A stretch of 64,000 nt of DNA, taken from positions 21,577,971 to 21,641,970 of the forward strand of contig OX463785.1 of assembly GCA_949825025.1 (NCBI GenBank), in the 5' to 3' direction. Source of the stretch: Siphlonurus alternatus (taxonomy: Eukaryota; Arthropoda; Insecta; Ephemeroptera; Siphlonuridae). Shown here piece by piece: positions 1 through 10,368 of this stretch. The notes beneath the pieces were generated by a model. The model was not told the origin of the DNA. It worked only from the letters and a program-made list of their open reading frames with translations, and searched no databases. The translations under genes were made by a program, and so were the position numbers. Numbering within the stretch: the stretch's first letter is position 1; every line of letters begins with the position of its first letter.

Positions 1-2174
1 TCTTTCTACCGCTCTTAGGGGTGTTATCTTGCTGGCTTGGAGATGGAGGTGCTCTCTTCGGAGTAGTTTCTTGCTGGTTAGAAGGGGGTCTACCTCTCCC
101 CCTAGGGGTAATCTCTTGCATCTTAGGGGTGGGTAGGATGCTATCATCACTATCCTCCGAACTACTTTCACTGTCATTCGAAGACTCGCTCCAATCACTA
201 TTAGACTCCTCTTCCATGAAACTCGCCAGGTTTTTGCGGATATTCTGTCTCTGGGTATGAGGAGTACGAGCTTCGATGATTCTTTTTGAACTTCTCGGGG
301 TCATTGATTTGGACGTAGGTGTAGAACAATTAGAGGAAGGTGTGTGTGAACCAGATGGTGAATTTTTATTTGCACAATCAGTAGCTTTTTTTAACATTTG
401 GCCTTTACGATGACGAGGTGAAAATAATGGAACAGAATTTTGATTTAATTCATCGGCACTGTCTTCTGGGAATAGAGCTGCAAAGAAAAATAAAGAATTG
501 TCATTAATAATGGAGAGGAAAACTATCAGAATCGTAAAGTTGTGCAGTTTTTTTTCTGAGTTTACATGTTATAAGCCTCTATAGACTTTTTAAATCCAAT
601 AGCAATAAATATTTAAAATGATATGTTGTAAATTTTAAATTAAAAATAAATACAGTAAGATAAAATGCTGTTCATTTTGAAATTCTTATATTCTTTACTA
701 ACTTTCCTACCTAAATTGAAAATCATACGAATGGGGATGGTAATTTTTGTTGTATGTACCGGTAAGTAGTAAGTTAGGCAAGTGTATCTCAGGATTGAAA
801 ATGTAGATTTAATTTTCTTTTAATTTAAATTTTTAGATATACAGTATCTATATATTTTTGGGAATATTTTTGGAATATATTTTTGAGAATAGATTAGGTT
901 TAATTACAATTTCTCCTTCATTGTGATACATATCAGCTGTAAACCAGCATGCTAAAGTATGGAGAAAAAGGAAAACTGAAAATTTGGAACTTTCAATACA
1001 GCTAGAATGTCATTATTTACAATTGATACACATTATCAGTGGCTACTATAGCCTACAGTTGGAGGGTTAATCTTCTCCCACCCCCTCTATGATTATTTTG
1101 TTGTACGAGGAACAACACATTTGAGGGTCTACGTTCCCCCACACATTTTGAATGAAACAAACGACTCTGATTTATCCTCACCCATCGGTTTGAGAGGTCT
1201 ATGTGGTTCCTCTTCCTCGTCACTCTCCTCAATGACCTCCATCTCACCAACGTACAAATGGTTGCGAGGTCTCGAGGCAAGTCTAGGAGAGCTCCTTGCA
1301 GAGTGTTTGCTGGGAGGAGTCTCGCGAAGATCGTGCACACGCTTGTGTGTTGGCGTGGCATAGTTGTCAGGGGCCAGGGCAAGCTTCTTTTTAATAGCTG
1401 TGAAGGAAAGGAAGGCAATGGTGAGTATCCATCAGAAAAATTATATAGTCGCCATGTTCGTTTGCTGATTTTGACTCCTGCTACAACCACCACGCATCGG
1501 CGCGCAACCCTTCTGCGCACATTTTTTCGGCTCGAAGTCAAAACACTACTACCGCAAAATTCTTAAGATGCTCTTTAATTAAACTGACCCAAGGCAAATA
1601 ATAAAATTTTTATAGCAGCAAACGTAAAAGGTCAATACGTAATTTTAAATTTGCAAACATAACTTATTTAGAGGGTTAACAATAAGCGATCGAAAAATTG
1701 CTCCGTATAGGGATCTTACGTGCGCCCAATCTTTTTTTGTAAGTAAATGGGAGGATAAAAGGTTGCTGACGTCAAGATGGATCCTTACCATTAGAATATG
1801 AGAACGGAATCATGTATAAAAAAAAAATAATAATAAGAACAGTTTAAAACTAAATATTGGCACTTAATTAATTAAATTGGTCTAGTAGTATGCCTATGTA
1901 ACAGCATAAAGGAAATCCAGAATAGATATGCATAGCATTCCAAATACTTAATCTTGAAGGTTCAGAAAGGATGATGAAATGTACCGTTGCATTTCAGATT
2001 TTGTCTTTTTTTTCTTCTTTTTTTTTGTGTGTAAACTTACTATAACAACTCACCCTTTTCTTGTTGTTTACCACCTTCAATGTAAATATGCTCAAGCACA
2101 TCATCATCATGGCGAAATACCACTTCAAAAGTTGGCTCCTCATCGCTGAGGCCGTTTTCATCCCCGTTTTTCAT
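1..2174 (-). CDS. Unrecognised charged Ser-rich nuclear-type protein, 5' part only
   Basis: Three exons can be chained on the minus strand: 2174-2054 (start ATG), 1397-1182 and 477 to the window edge. Both introns have GT donors and pyrimidine-tract AG acceptors and lie in phase 1, so the reading frame stays open through all three. The protein starts MKNGDENGLSDEE. It then has a short segment (FEVVFRHDDDVLEHIYIEGG), Thr-Pro and Ser-Pro sites, a Glu/Asp run at the end of exon 2, a Ser/Asp-rich run in exon 3, and near the edge an AT-hook-like core (TPRGRGRPP) followed by repeated Gln-Gln-x-x-Thr-Pro-Lys. This composition suggests a nuclear, chromatin-associated, phosphorylated protein, but that is inference: I do not recognise the family and no enzymatic domain is visible. 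The 3' part lies outside the window. It is transcribed away from MTFP1 from a shared 337-bp promoter region. Confidence 0.7.
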
Positions 2175-2511
2175 GCTGAATAATTAATTTTCTAATGAGT
2201 TAAACTACTTAAAACTTCAATACAAGCCTAAATAACGACTCGATATGAAATTTATTGCAAATATAAGAGTATTAATAACGAAAATATCAAAATCACAGAC
2301 AATTATTGTCTGTGTGAAAATAAAGCCAAAACTTCGACAACAAACATTTTACCAGCCAGCTGATTTATTTCCCGCAAAATTTATTTCCGTGCGCGCGCAT
2401 GCGCGCGTTTGTTTAAATGTCAACAGCTGACTTTCTGACGAAAATTTTCATGGAATAACAAGACTAATTTTTTGCCTTATTTGAGTTCATTCTGTTATAT
2501 TTCTTACTAAA
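2175..2511. promoter_or_regulatory. Bidirectional promoter region with palindromic NRF-1-type site
   Basis: The two divergent start codons are 337 bp apart. At 2391-2407 there is an alternating GCGC run around the palindrome GCGCATGCGC (2395-2404), which matches the known NRF-1 consensus (YGCGCAYGCGCR); it is conspicuous in AT-rich surroundings. NRF-1 is known to drive nuclear genes for mitochondrial proteins, which fits MTFP1 on the right. No TATA box is clearly placed on either side, as expected of this promoter class. Use of the site is inferred. Confidence 0.6.
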
Positions 2512-3354
2512 ATGGCTTCCAAAGATGATAAGGAAGTTGATATTTATAGAGACACACCCGTCCATCTATTAGGTAAGCTAGAAATCATAAAATTCAGATT
2601 TATTCTTGACACCGATTTTCTGGGTTCACAGGTTATGCCAATGAGGTCGGAGAGGCATTTCGAGCTTTGGTCCACAAGAACTGGGTTCGAGCGAGCTATG
2701 GAGTGGCCAGTGCTTATGTAGTAGCAGACACTGTTGACAAATCTCGCAAGATGTACAATGAGGTAAATGTATAAAACATCCAAGGACGTTAAAGACCTGA
2801 TTGCGCTGATAATTGAACAACAGCTTCAAATTTCAGAGGTCCACGGGGTCCCGATCACTGTCGCGTATACGTAATCTAATTGCTGTGGATTATAGCCAAT
2901 AAATGATCACATGACTCCCATTATGCACACGCCAGGCTACGTCAATTAATGTGTGCACTACTGTCCAAGGACCCCGTTGTCCTCTGAAACTTTTTTAATT
3001 TTCTGGCCATATTTCATACCACTCACTAATACTCCTTCTACTCCATAGACAAGTCCTGACGATCCATCTCGCACTCAACGTGTCATAATCGCTGCGGGCG
3101 ACACTCTCCTATGGCAAGCTCTGGCCTCTGTCGTCATCCCCGGCTTCACAATCAACCGAGTCTGTGCCGGTTCTCTGTACGTCCTCAAGCGCACCACCAA
3201 ACTGCCCAAGCAGACTCGACGTTGGTTGACGACTGCTCTCGGACTGGCTTGCATCCCCTTCATCGTACACCCCATTGACACCATGGTTACCAACCTGATG
3301 GATGTTTCAGTAAGGAAATTAATACCGTCGGAGAAGGCGGATGAGGGGAAATAA
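2512..3354 (+). CDS. MTFP1: Mitochondrial fission process protein 1 (MTP18)
   Basis: Exons 2512-2572, 2632-2762 and 3049-3354 join with GT-AG introns (phases 1 and 0) to give 165 residues, close to the human protein (166). The start has a strong context (AAAATGG). The N-terminus is hydrophilic, followed by GYANEVGEAFR (21-31), SYGVASAYVVADT (42-54), then hydrophobic segments around 83-99 (TLLWQALASVVIPGFTI) and 124-140 (LTTALGLACIPFIVHPI), ending in HPIDTMVTNLMD and a charged tail. These are hallmarks of the MTP18 family, an inner mitochondrial membrane protein that promotes DRP1-dependent fission. The membrane segments are seen; the function is from family knowledge. A GTAAGG string late in exon 3 is not used as a donor, because the frame runs on to a family-like C-terminus and a TAA. 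Intron 2 carries a fold-back element. Confidence 0.93.
2830..2991. mobile_element. Small fold-back element in MTFP1 intron 2
   Basis: Imperfect terminal inverted repeats of about 25 bp face each other: ATTTCAGAGGTCCACGGGGT on the left and, on the opposite strand at the right end, GTTTCAGAGGACAACGGGGT. The core is less AT-rich than the intron around it. It has no coding capacity, so it is a MITE-like element. No target duplication was identified. Confidence 0.6.
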
Positions 3355-6121
3355 TACAGGGACGGAGGGGAGTAGTGTGGCAAAGAAGGAGAGATGTAAA
3401 TTTATAAATGTTACTTAAATGTGAAATTTCTTCTAGTAAAAAAAATGTTTGTTGTTCTCATTTTTGCTGGCAAAGACTGTGCAAAGCTGCTGCTTGTAAC
3501 TTTGTTGATAGGTTGTATAAAATTCAATGAATAATGATTATACATGAGTATATTTTTTGCTAAACTTTATATATTTTAGAAGAAGTTTTGCATTTATAAA
3601 AATACAGAATGCAGCTTAAGTTACCTCCCAGTTACATCTTTCTATCTTTGCTCATTTACTGCTCATGATGGATTAAAAACAATTTTCATAACTTAATTTG
3701 TAAGAACTAGAACAAAAATTGTGCAATAATAAGTATTTGAGAAATAGTTAAATGCAGTATTAAAATATTTTCCAGTGGTGCAATAGATACTTATTACTAG
3801 CAGCTTATAATAAATAAAAGTTTAAATTTGTTTTTAGTCCATCACAAATACAATATTAGTTGGTTTACTCAAATAAAAAACCTAGTACAATAATAATTCT
3901 GGAAGCTGTCATGCAGAATCTCAAACTAACACAATAAAAGATCTTAAAATTCTAGAGGGTTGGTTAAATTTCCAAAAGCAATACAAGATATTACAACAAA
4001 ACAATGTGAAAAGTACAGCTCTCTCCTTGAAAAATTTCCTTCACCTTTCAAAATATTCCGAGGCAAGTGTTGGTCTATTTAAATTTCATGAACAAAATAG
4101 TTTTCAGATTGGATTTTGGGCATTTTTTGGATCTGCACTAAACGAGAAATCTTGTGTGCCCTTTAGAATTTTAAATATTTTAACAATAAAACAAGCTAAG
4201 TATCACTGCTACATAAAATATATTAATCCTAAAATGATATATTTTACCTATAATTGTGATGTTAATTAATATTTCAAGCTTGCTTATTAATGCTTTTTAT
4301 TTCTGCCTTAAAATTTTTATTTGATATGAGAGCTTATATAATTAATTTTTCTTAATTTTAATTCAAAGTTTGCCAAAATTATTGTGATTACTTACTAAGC
4401 TAAATTTGTTACTAAAATTATAACTTTTACTATAAATTTTTTAATATGTGTTTGCAACCCCATTTTAGAAGCTATTACCTTGCAGAAAGTTGGGTTATGT
4501 AAACAATATAAACCTGGTTAACATTCCCTTTATCAGGGACTTGATGCACAAATAATTTATATAATGTATTGTTGCAAATATTATAAAATATATTTATTGT
4601 TAAAAATATAAAAGCATTTCTATCGGTGGTATAAAAAGAAAAATGTTGTTGAGAGCTATAGTGCATTTAGATGTAATCTGATAGCTTGAAATTCTGATAC
4701 CTTCTCTGCCAATCTTAATTAAAGGCACCAAGAGCTATGCGGACTCTGAACTACGTCAAATTATTATAAATATATTGATGGTGCCTCGGTAATTCTAAAC
4801 AACAGCAAGTACAGCAATTGCTCAAACTGACTTTTAGCAAATAACTTGAAATTGACGAAGTAATTAATAAACAACTTTTACCGCTTGATCGAAAAAATTA
4901 CTATCAAAAAAATCTGGCTATACCTTGTTGTTAGGAATATAAAGCAATTAACTACAGCATTGCCAAATTTCTTTGGTAGTTCTTTTTGCCACTGCACTGT
5001 AAAAGCTGTTAGTTATATACTTAAGCAGCTTCAATCATTTGCTATAAGCTACTCGAGAATCTTGATGATGTAGTAACTAAACCAAAATACTTTTCTATTT
5101 GCACAAACAGCACGGACAACTGCCTACAATTATACCACTGTTTCAAAGACTTTGTTTCATGAAGGCTGTTATTAACACACCAAATCGGACAAGTTGTTGT
5201 CTGTTGGTTCAATTTTGTACTAATAAATATAATATCATAATACTCATATTGAAATAAATGCTCTGTTAAAAATGCTCATAATGAAAAAAATTGTCATTTA
5301 TTATGTACTTGTTAAATAATATTTCACTTTAATTAAAAATGTTTTTTGGCAACTATATCACTGTGTTTTTATACTTTTTAATCTTTTTATAATATATATT
5401 ATGTTAATAATTATTATTCTTTATAGCTTATTTTTCATTATTCTCGTTCTTTATTATTATTTTTTTTTTTGCATAAATTTGTTATAAAGATTGTACCAAA
5501 TTCAATGCTGTATAATTTTAAATTATCCACTGTATTTTATCTTCAACTACTTTTTTTTTTACTATTTTTATTTAAAAGAAATTTATAAACAGAAAAAAAT
5601 CAAAAGCTGTCTTTTACGGATGGACAGAAAATAATCAAATATATAATATAGTGAAATTTCAGAATTTTCCTTAGGTTTTCTGAAACAGTAATAGCGCTAA
5701 TGGCCGTACTAATATTCTTTTTTAAAAAGATGTAGCGCGAGCGAGTGTGGTGTCCGTGGAATGAATCTTTCTGAAATTTTGGAATATAAATTTTCTGAAA
5801 TTTTCTCTGAGATACATGTTAAATATCAAAAAGGTCAAATTAACGGTTTAGTGGCCACATAACTAAGGGTCAACAACAAAACGCGAATATATATTTACTG
5901 ATATTTATTTTATGAAAAAATGTAAGAGTCAACTAAGGTCTAAGGTCAAAATTTTCGCGCTTTGTTACAAAGTATTAACAAGTATTAAATTTAGTCACTA
6001 GATGGCAGGAGTACACCGAATAATTTTTTTTTTTTTTTTCCATTCATTCGTGGACGGTGGGACGGTGCTCAGCTAGCAGCACCGTGCAGCAGCAGTCAAA
6101 ACATCAGCGAGTTCGAGTGGG
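3355..6121. other. MTFP1 3' side and AT-rich intergenic DNA
   Basis: No supported gene. The first part must hold the MTFP1 3' UTR; several AATAAA-like strings exist (for example near 3808 and 3934), but none can be chosen with confidence. The rest is AT-rich sequence with short homopolymer runs. A somewhat GC-richer stretch at 6040-6120 just before the retroelement shows no open frame of note. Confidence 0.5.
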
Positions 6122-6134
6122 GTTAGTTTTCTTT

Positions 6135-6700
6135 TGGGAGAATCAAGATGGCGCGCCAGAGTGAGCAACGCCGACGTGACTCTCCGCTCAAATTGTCTGT
6201 CCTCTCCTGGTAACTATCCCTATCCTATTCTATATATTAATCGTCTTGATTTCTATACTCCTATCCCCAGTCAATTTGATTCATAATCATCATCTCGCCT
6301 CACCGCATCCACATAATCCTACTTTGACCCTGCTCTTCGGTCGGCCCACAGGAGTCGACACGTTGAGAATCTTTCAAATTCCTGCCATTCCTTGCATGTT
6401 GTCGCCTGCATCATCAACCTACATTATTGCACCCCACACCACACCGTCAACCCAATGTCCTAAAATCCAACCAATTCCTTGTGTGGTTTTGGTTCACCCA
6501 CGGTAACACGTGGTGGGCATATAGGTACCACTTCCATCATCACCTTGCATCCCACATTCCATAATCATCCTATCCATTGTTCGTCCATTATCCTTTACAA
6601 GACCCTGCAAAAAACAGTTCAACTATACAATTGATCCAAGTTACTCAGTACGTGGAATTATAGCCGTTTAGGCTCCTTCCAACAATTGTAAGAAGAAGAA
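6135..6700 (+). mobile_element. Non-autonomous retroelement with 13-bp target duplications
   Basis: A 566-bp insert is bounded by perfect direct repeats GTTAGTTTTCTTT at 6122-6134 and 6701-6713. Its 5' end (GGGAGAATCAAGATGGCGCG) resembles the start of a LINE 5' UTR. The 3' end has a small hairpin (AGCC-GTTTA-GGCT, near 6663) and a short AGAAGAAGAA tail. There is no ORF for reverse transcriptase. Target duplication plus a simple-repeat 3' tail indicate target-primed reverse transcription. The best reading is an internally deleted LINE or a SINE-like element moved by a LINE. Its ends differ from those of the intact retrotransposon at 40027-46063, so a different partner is likely. Confidence 0.72.
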
Positions 6701-6713
6701 GTTAGTTTTCTTT

Positions 6714-8179
6714 CTGCATTCGGTGCTGCATTTATTTTATTTCTTTACATAATTTGCATATCATTTGGTGACTTGTTAACACTTAAACTACGAACTATAG
6801 TGATATTATTATAATATAAAACAGTTTTTTACGGTGTCTATTGTATGATTCACAGCTGATAACTAAAGGTAAAAAATACAACATGTTTTTTTGTTAATCT
6901 TTTCTTGCATTCTCTGTATCGGTAATGCACAATTAATCATTATTATACTTCTTTTCTGTCTCGTTTCTGTAATTTTTATTAAATTGAATCGCTAATTTAC
7001 AAACCCCTGTTTGATTAATACATTTATACGTGAAGTAACTGATGAAACACCTTTTTTTCTGTGACCTCATAAAAAACAATGTTGTCCTTGATTTCATACA
7101 GGAATTTAAAGGTATGCAGCAATGCAAGTAGGCGGTACTTTCGAGGGCAGACAATAGTTGACCTCTCTGTGTGACACTCCCTCTGTTTGTTGTGCTGACC
7201 AAGTTTTAATAATTTTCATTATTTCAGCTGTTGGGAGTGCATGTTTGTATTTCAAGTTTGCATAAAATATGTATATATGTATACCGGTAAAACAAATTTT
7301 CGATATAAGATTATTAAAACTAATGTGTGTTATTTATAAACTAAATAATTTACATTGCATTCTCTCAAATGGGGGGTGAATTGTAGCAAAAAATATGAAA
7401 GAATGAACGGTCCGTCATATGGCTTGTGTGAAACTCGTATTTTTTATTTTTCTTACCGGTACGATTGTACCGGTATTCCATTGTACATGTTTAAAATATT
7501 TTTACTTTGGATTTAATTATCGATGAGAATATACTGTGTAATGAGTTGTATATAAATAACCATGATAGAGGACAAGATAATAGTTTTTATTAATTAATTA
7601 TTGTACAGTACAGTACTATTTAAGCGGAGCTGGGTATCAACAACCGTAATCATGCAATTATTGATTATAATTAATAATTTGATCGTGTATTTAATATATA
7701 TATATATATTATTTACATGCATTGTATGAATTTGTATGAGTTGCAAATTGCAAATTTTAATATTAAATTTTAATCCCTACGCTTAAAAAAAGTTTTTTTT
7801 TATTATTTATTTTTGTAATGCCAAACGTTCGTGATAGAATTTATTTCTTACCGGTATTTTATTTTACCGGTATGACCTGAGCCAATAATATAATTTCACT
7901 GATACTCTATATGTATATAGGAATAAAACGTACTGTATAAAACTGTATCGTAATAATTATCTTCGGTATGCGTAAGCTCTGGTAATAAAGCAAGTTTATG
8001 TATTTTTTATTTTTAGCGAATGATATCATGCGATCATAAGAAGGAAAAGAGAGAGAAAAAATGTTCAATGATTTTAATTGACTTAACATAATAACTATAT
8101 ATTATGGAGAAACTCTGAATAATTATTTTTTATAAACGTTAAAATTGAGCGTTTTTTTTTTATTTATTTTTTTTTTTTA
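6714..8179. other. AT-rich intergenic DNA
   Basis: No gene seen. It contains a cluster of five TACCGGTA palindromes (7282, 7454, 7468, 7849, 7865), a short (TA)n run near 7697 and poly-T tracts just before the giant fold-back. Confidence 0.4.
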
Positions 8180-8204
8180 AATTTATTACAGAGACTTTTG
8201 AGTC

Positions 8205-8795
8205 TACGTCAAAAGAACGAAAAATAAAAGAACGAAAACAATTTAAACGAAAGGCATTACACCGAAAACAAAAAGGACGAAAGTAATTTAACACGAAAAC
8301 ATTTTAAACGAAAATATAATTAACCGAAATGGAAAATGTGCGAATGCATTTATAACGAAACTTAAAAAACACGAAAGCATTTACAGCGAAAACATTTTAG
8401 CCGAATTCAATAATCACGAAAACCATTTGGCCGATAGTTATTTGAACGAATTGGAAAACAACGAAAGTAAATTAGAACGAAAACATTTAAAACGAAATAA
8501 AAAATTCACGAAAACAATTTGGCCGAAAGTTATTTGAACGAAAACATTTTAGACGAATCAAAAAATAACGAAAACAATTTGACCGAAAGTTATTTGAACG
8601 AAAACATTTAAGACGAATCAAAAAAGAACGAAAACAATTTGACCGAAAGTTATTTGAACGAAAACATTTAAGACGAATTAAAAAAGAACGAAAACAATTT
8701 GACCGACAGTTATTTGAACGAAAACATTTAAAACGAATGAAAAAATCACGAATACAATTTGAACGAACGCTATTGAACCGAAATAAAAAACACCG
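8205..8795 (+). repeat. Left array of about 15-bp CGAA-motif repeats with 60-bp higher-order unit
   Basis: CGAA recurs about every 15 bp across the array. Between 8521 and 8760 four successive motifs (CGAAAACAATTTGAC, CGAAAGTTATTTGAA, CGAAAACATTTAAGA, CGAATCAAAAAAGAA) form a 60-bp unit repeated four times with few changes; spacing is looser outside this core. Regular subterminal short repeats are often transposase or host-factor binding sites; that role is inferred here. Confidence 0.85.
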
Positions 8796-9759
8796 ATGAA
8801 GAAAAATATTAATAAAAAATTATAACAAAACATTAAAAAAAAAATGTAAATTAAAACGAATGCAATAAAGAAGTATATTATACAGACTGAGCCAGAAATG
8901 GTGTTCCGAACCCATGCTAAAATTTGGGCAGGTTAACTTATTTGAGCTAGAAATTTGAAATTTGGCATACGTAAAGCCAAGGGTTCCAGATTCTTTTGAC
9001 ATGTACGTGTTAAACAATTTTTAAAATTAATATTTCCTAACGTTTTAGGGGTTGATTCACGATTTGCATTTCTTCCTTATGGGATTTCCATGTTAAATTA
9101 AGTAGATAGAAAAATTTTAGCCAATTTGCACCAAAATTGGTTTTTAAGGTTTTCAGAGCACGTTGAATTTAATGGTGTAATTTAAAAAGTGGTGAAAACA
9201 ACCCCTAATGAGATAATGACCCATGTTACAGGAAAAAATGATGCTATCAAAATTTTGATTATGCCACTGAAACGGACTTATTTTTTTACCCCATAAACCA
9301 CCTTTGAATTTTTTGAATCCGAGCAAGAGTTAACGATTTAATTTTTAGGGGTGAGGAAACACCATTAAATACAGCGTGCTCTGAAAACCTTAAAAACTAA
9401 TTTTGGTGCAAATCGGCTAAAATTTTTCTATCAACTTAATTTAACATGGAAATCCCATAAGGAAGAAATGCAAATCGTGAATCAACCCCTAAAACGGTAG
9501 GAAATAATAATTTTAAAAATTGTTTAACACGTGTATGCGTACATGTCAAAAGAATCTGGAACCTATGGCTTTACGTATGCCAAATTTCAAATTTCTAGCT
9601 CAAATAAGTTAACCTGCCCAAATTTTAGCATGGGTTCGGAACACCATTTCTGGCTCAGTCTGTATAATATACTTCTTTATTGCATTCGTTTTAATTTACA
9701 TTTTTTTTTTAATGTTTTGTTATAATTTTTTATTAATATTTTTCTTCATCGGTGTTTTT

Positions 9760-10340
9760 TATTTCGGTTCAATAGCGTTCGTTCAAATTGTATTCGTGAT
9801 TTTTTCATTCGTTTTAAATGTTTTCGTTCAAATAACTGTCGGTCAAATTGTTTTCGTTCTTTTTTGATTCGTCTTAAATGTTTTCGTTCAAATAACTTTC
9901 GGTCAAATTGTTTTCGTTCTTTTTTGATTCGTCTAAAATGTTTTCGTTCAAATAACTTTCGGTCAAATTGTTTTCGTTCTTTTTTGATTCGTCTTAAATG
10001 TTTTCGTTCAAATAACTTTTCAGTCAAATTGTTTTCGTGGTTTTTGTATTCGTCTTAAATGTTTTCGTTCAAATAACTTTCGGTCAAATTGTTTTCGTGC
10101 TTATTGAATTCGTATTAAAATAATTTCGTTCTAATTTACTTTCGTCCTTTTTAATTTCGGTCAAATTACTTTCGTACAAATTGTTTTCGTGATTTTTGTT
10201 CTCGTTATTATTTTGTTTCGTGTTAATTTAATTTCGTGGTAAATGATTTCGTTTATATTTGTTTTCGATGTAATTGTTTTCGGGATAAAGTCAGTCGTTG
10301 AAAATGCTTTCGTGATTTTTGTTTTCGTTGTTTTGACGTG
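9760..10340 (-). repeat. Right array of the same motifs, inverted
   Basis: Reverse complement of the left array: TTCG recurs about every 15 bp, with about five 60-bp units between 9781 and 10080. Because 60 is a multiple of three, one minus-strand frame (9746-10027) stays open and encodes a Lys/Arg-rich 20-residue repeat. That is a by-product of the repeat, not evidence of a gene. Confidence 0.85.
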
Positions 10341-10368
10341 ATACCAGACTTTTCCCTATAATAAATTA

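Larger units (their letters stand above)
8180..10368. mobile_element. Giant fold-back (palindromic) element, about 2.2 kb
   Basis: The two halves are inverted copies about a centre near 9273. Matching blocks include the ends (AATTTATTA then a segment ending ACGTCAAAA on both sides), the motif arrays (8205-8795 and 9760-10340) and an inner arm in which GACTGAGCCAGAAATGG (8885-8901) has its complement at 9644-9660. Only the central 100-200 bp differ clearly. Both arms carry the same accidental 60-codon frame, which is expected of an inverted repeat and is not a gene. There is no transposase. The structure resembles Foldback-type DNA elements with long arms and short tandem motifs. No clean target duplication was found, so the outer limits are good to about 10 bp. 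Confidence 0.85.

Noticed and set aside
8820..9725. Two almost identical frames of about 65 codons on opposite strands
   Set aside because: They are the two arms of one inverted repeat. The repetition is explained at DNA level and gives no support for a protein.
9746..10027. Minus-strand frame encoding a Lys/Arg-rich 20-residue repeat
   Set aside because: It exists only because the 60-bp DNA unit is a multiple of three. The other arm of the palindrome has a matching open frame pattern, and there is no start context or other gene feature.
8180..10368. TTTATTA/TAATAAA at the ends as target-site duplication of the giant fold-back
   Set aside because: The two copies are inverted rather than direct, so they belong to the inverted repeat and are not a duplication.
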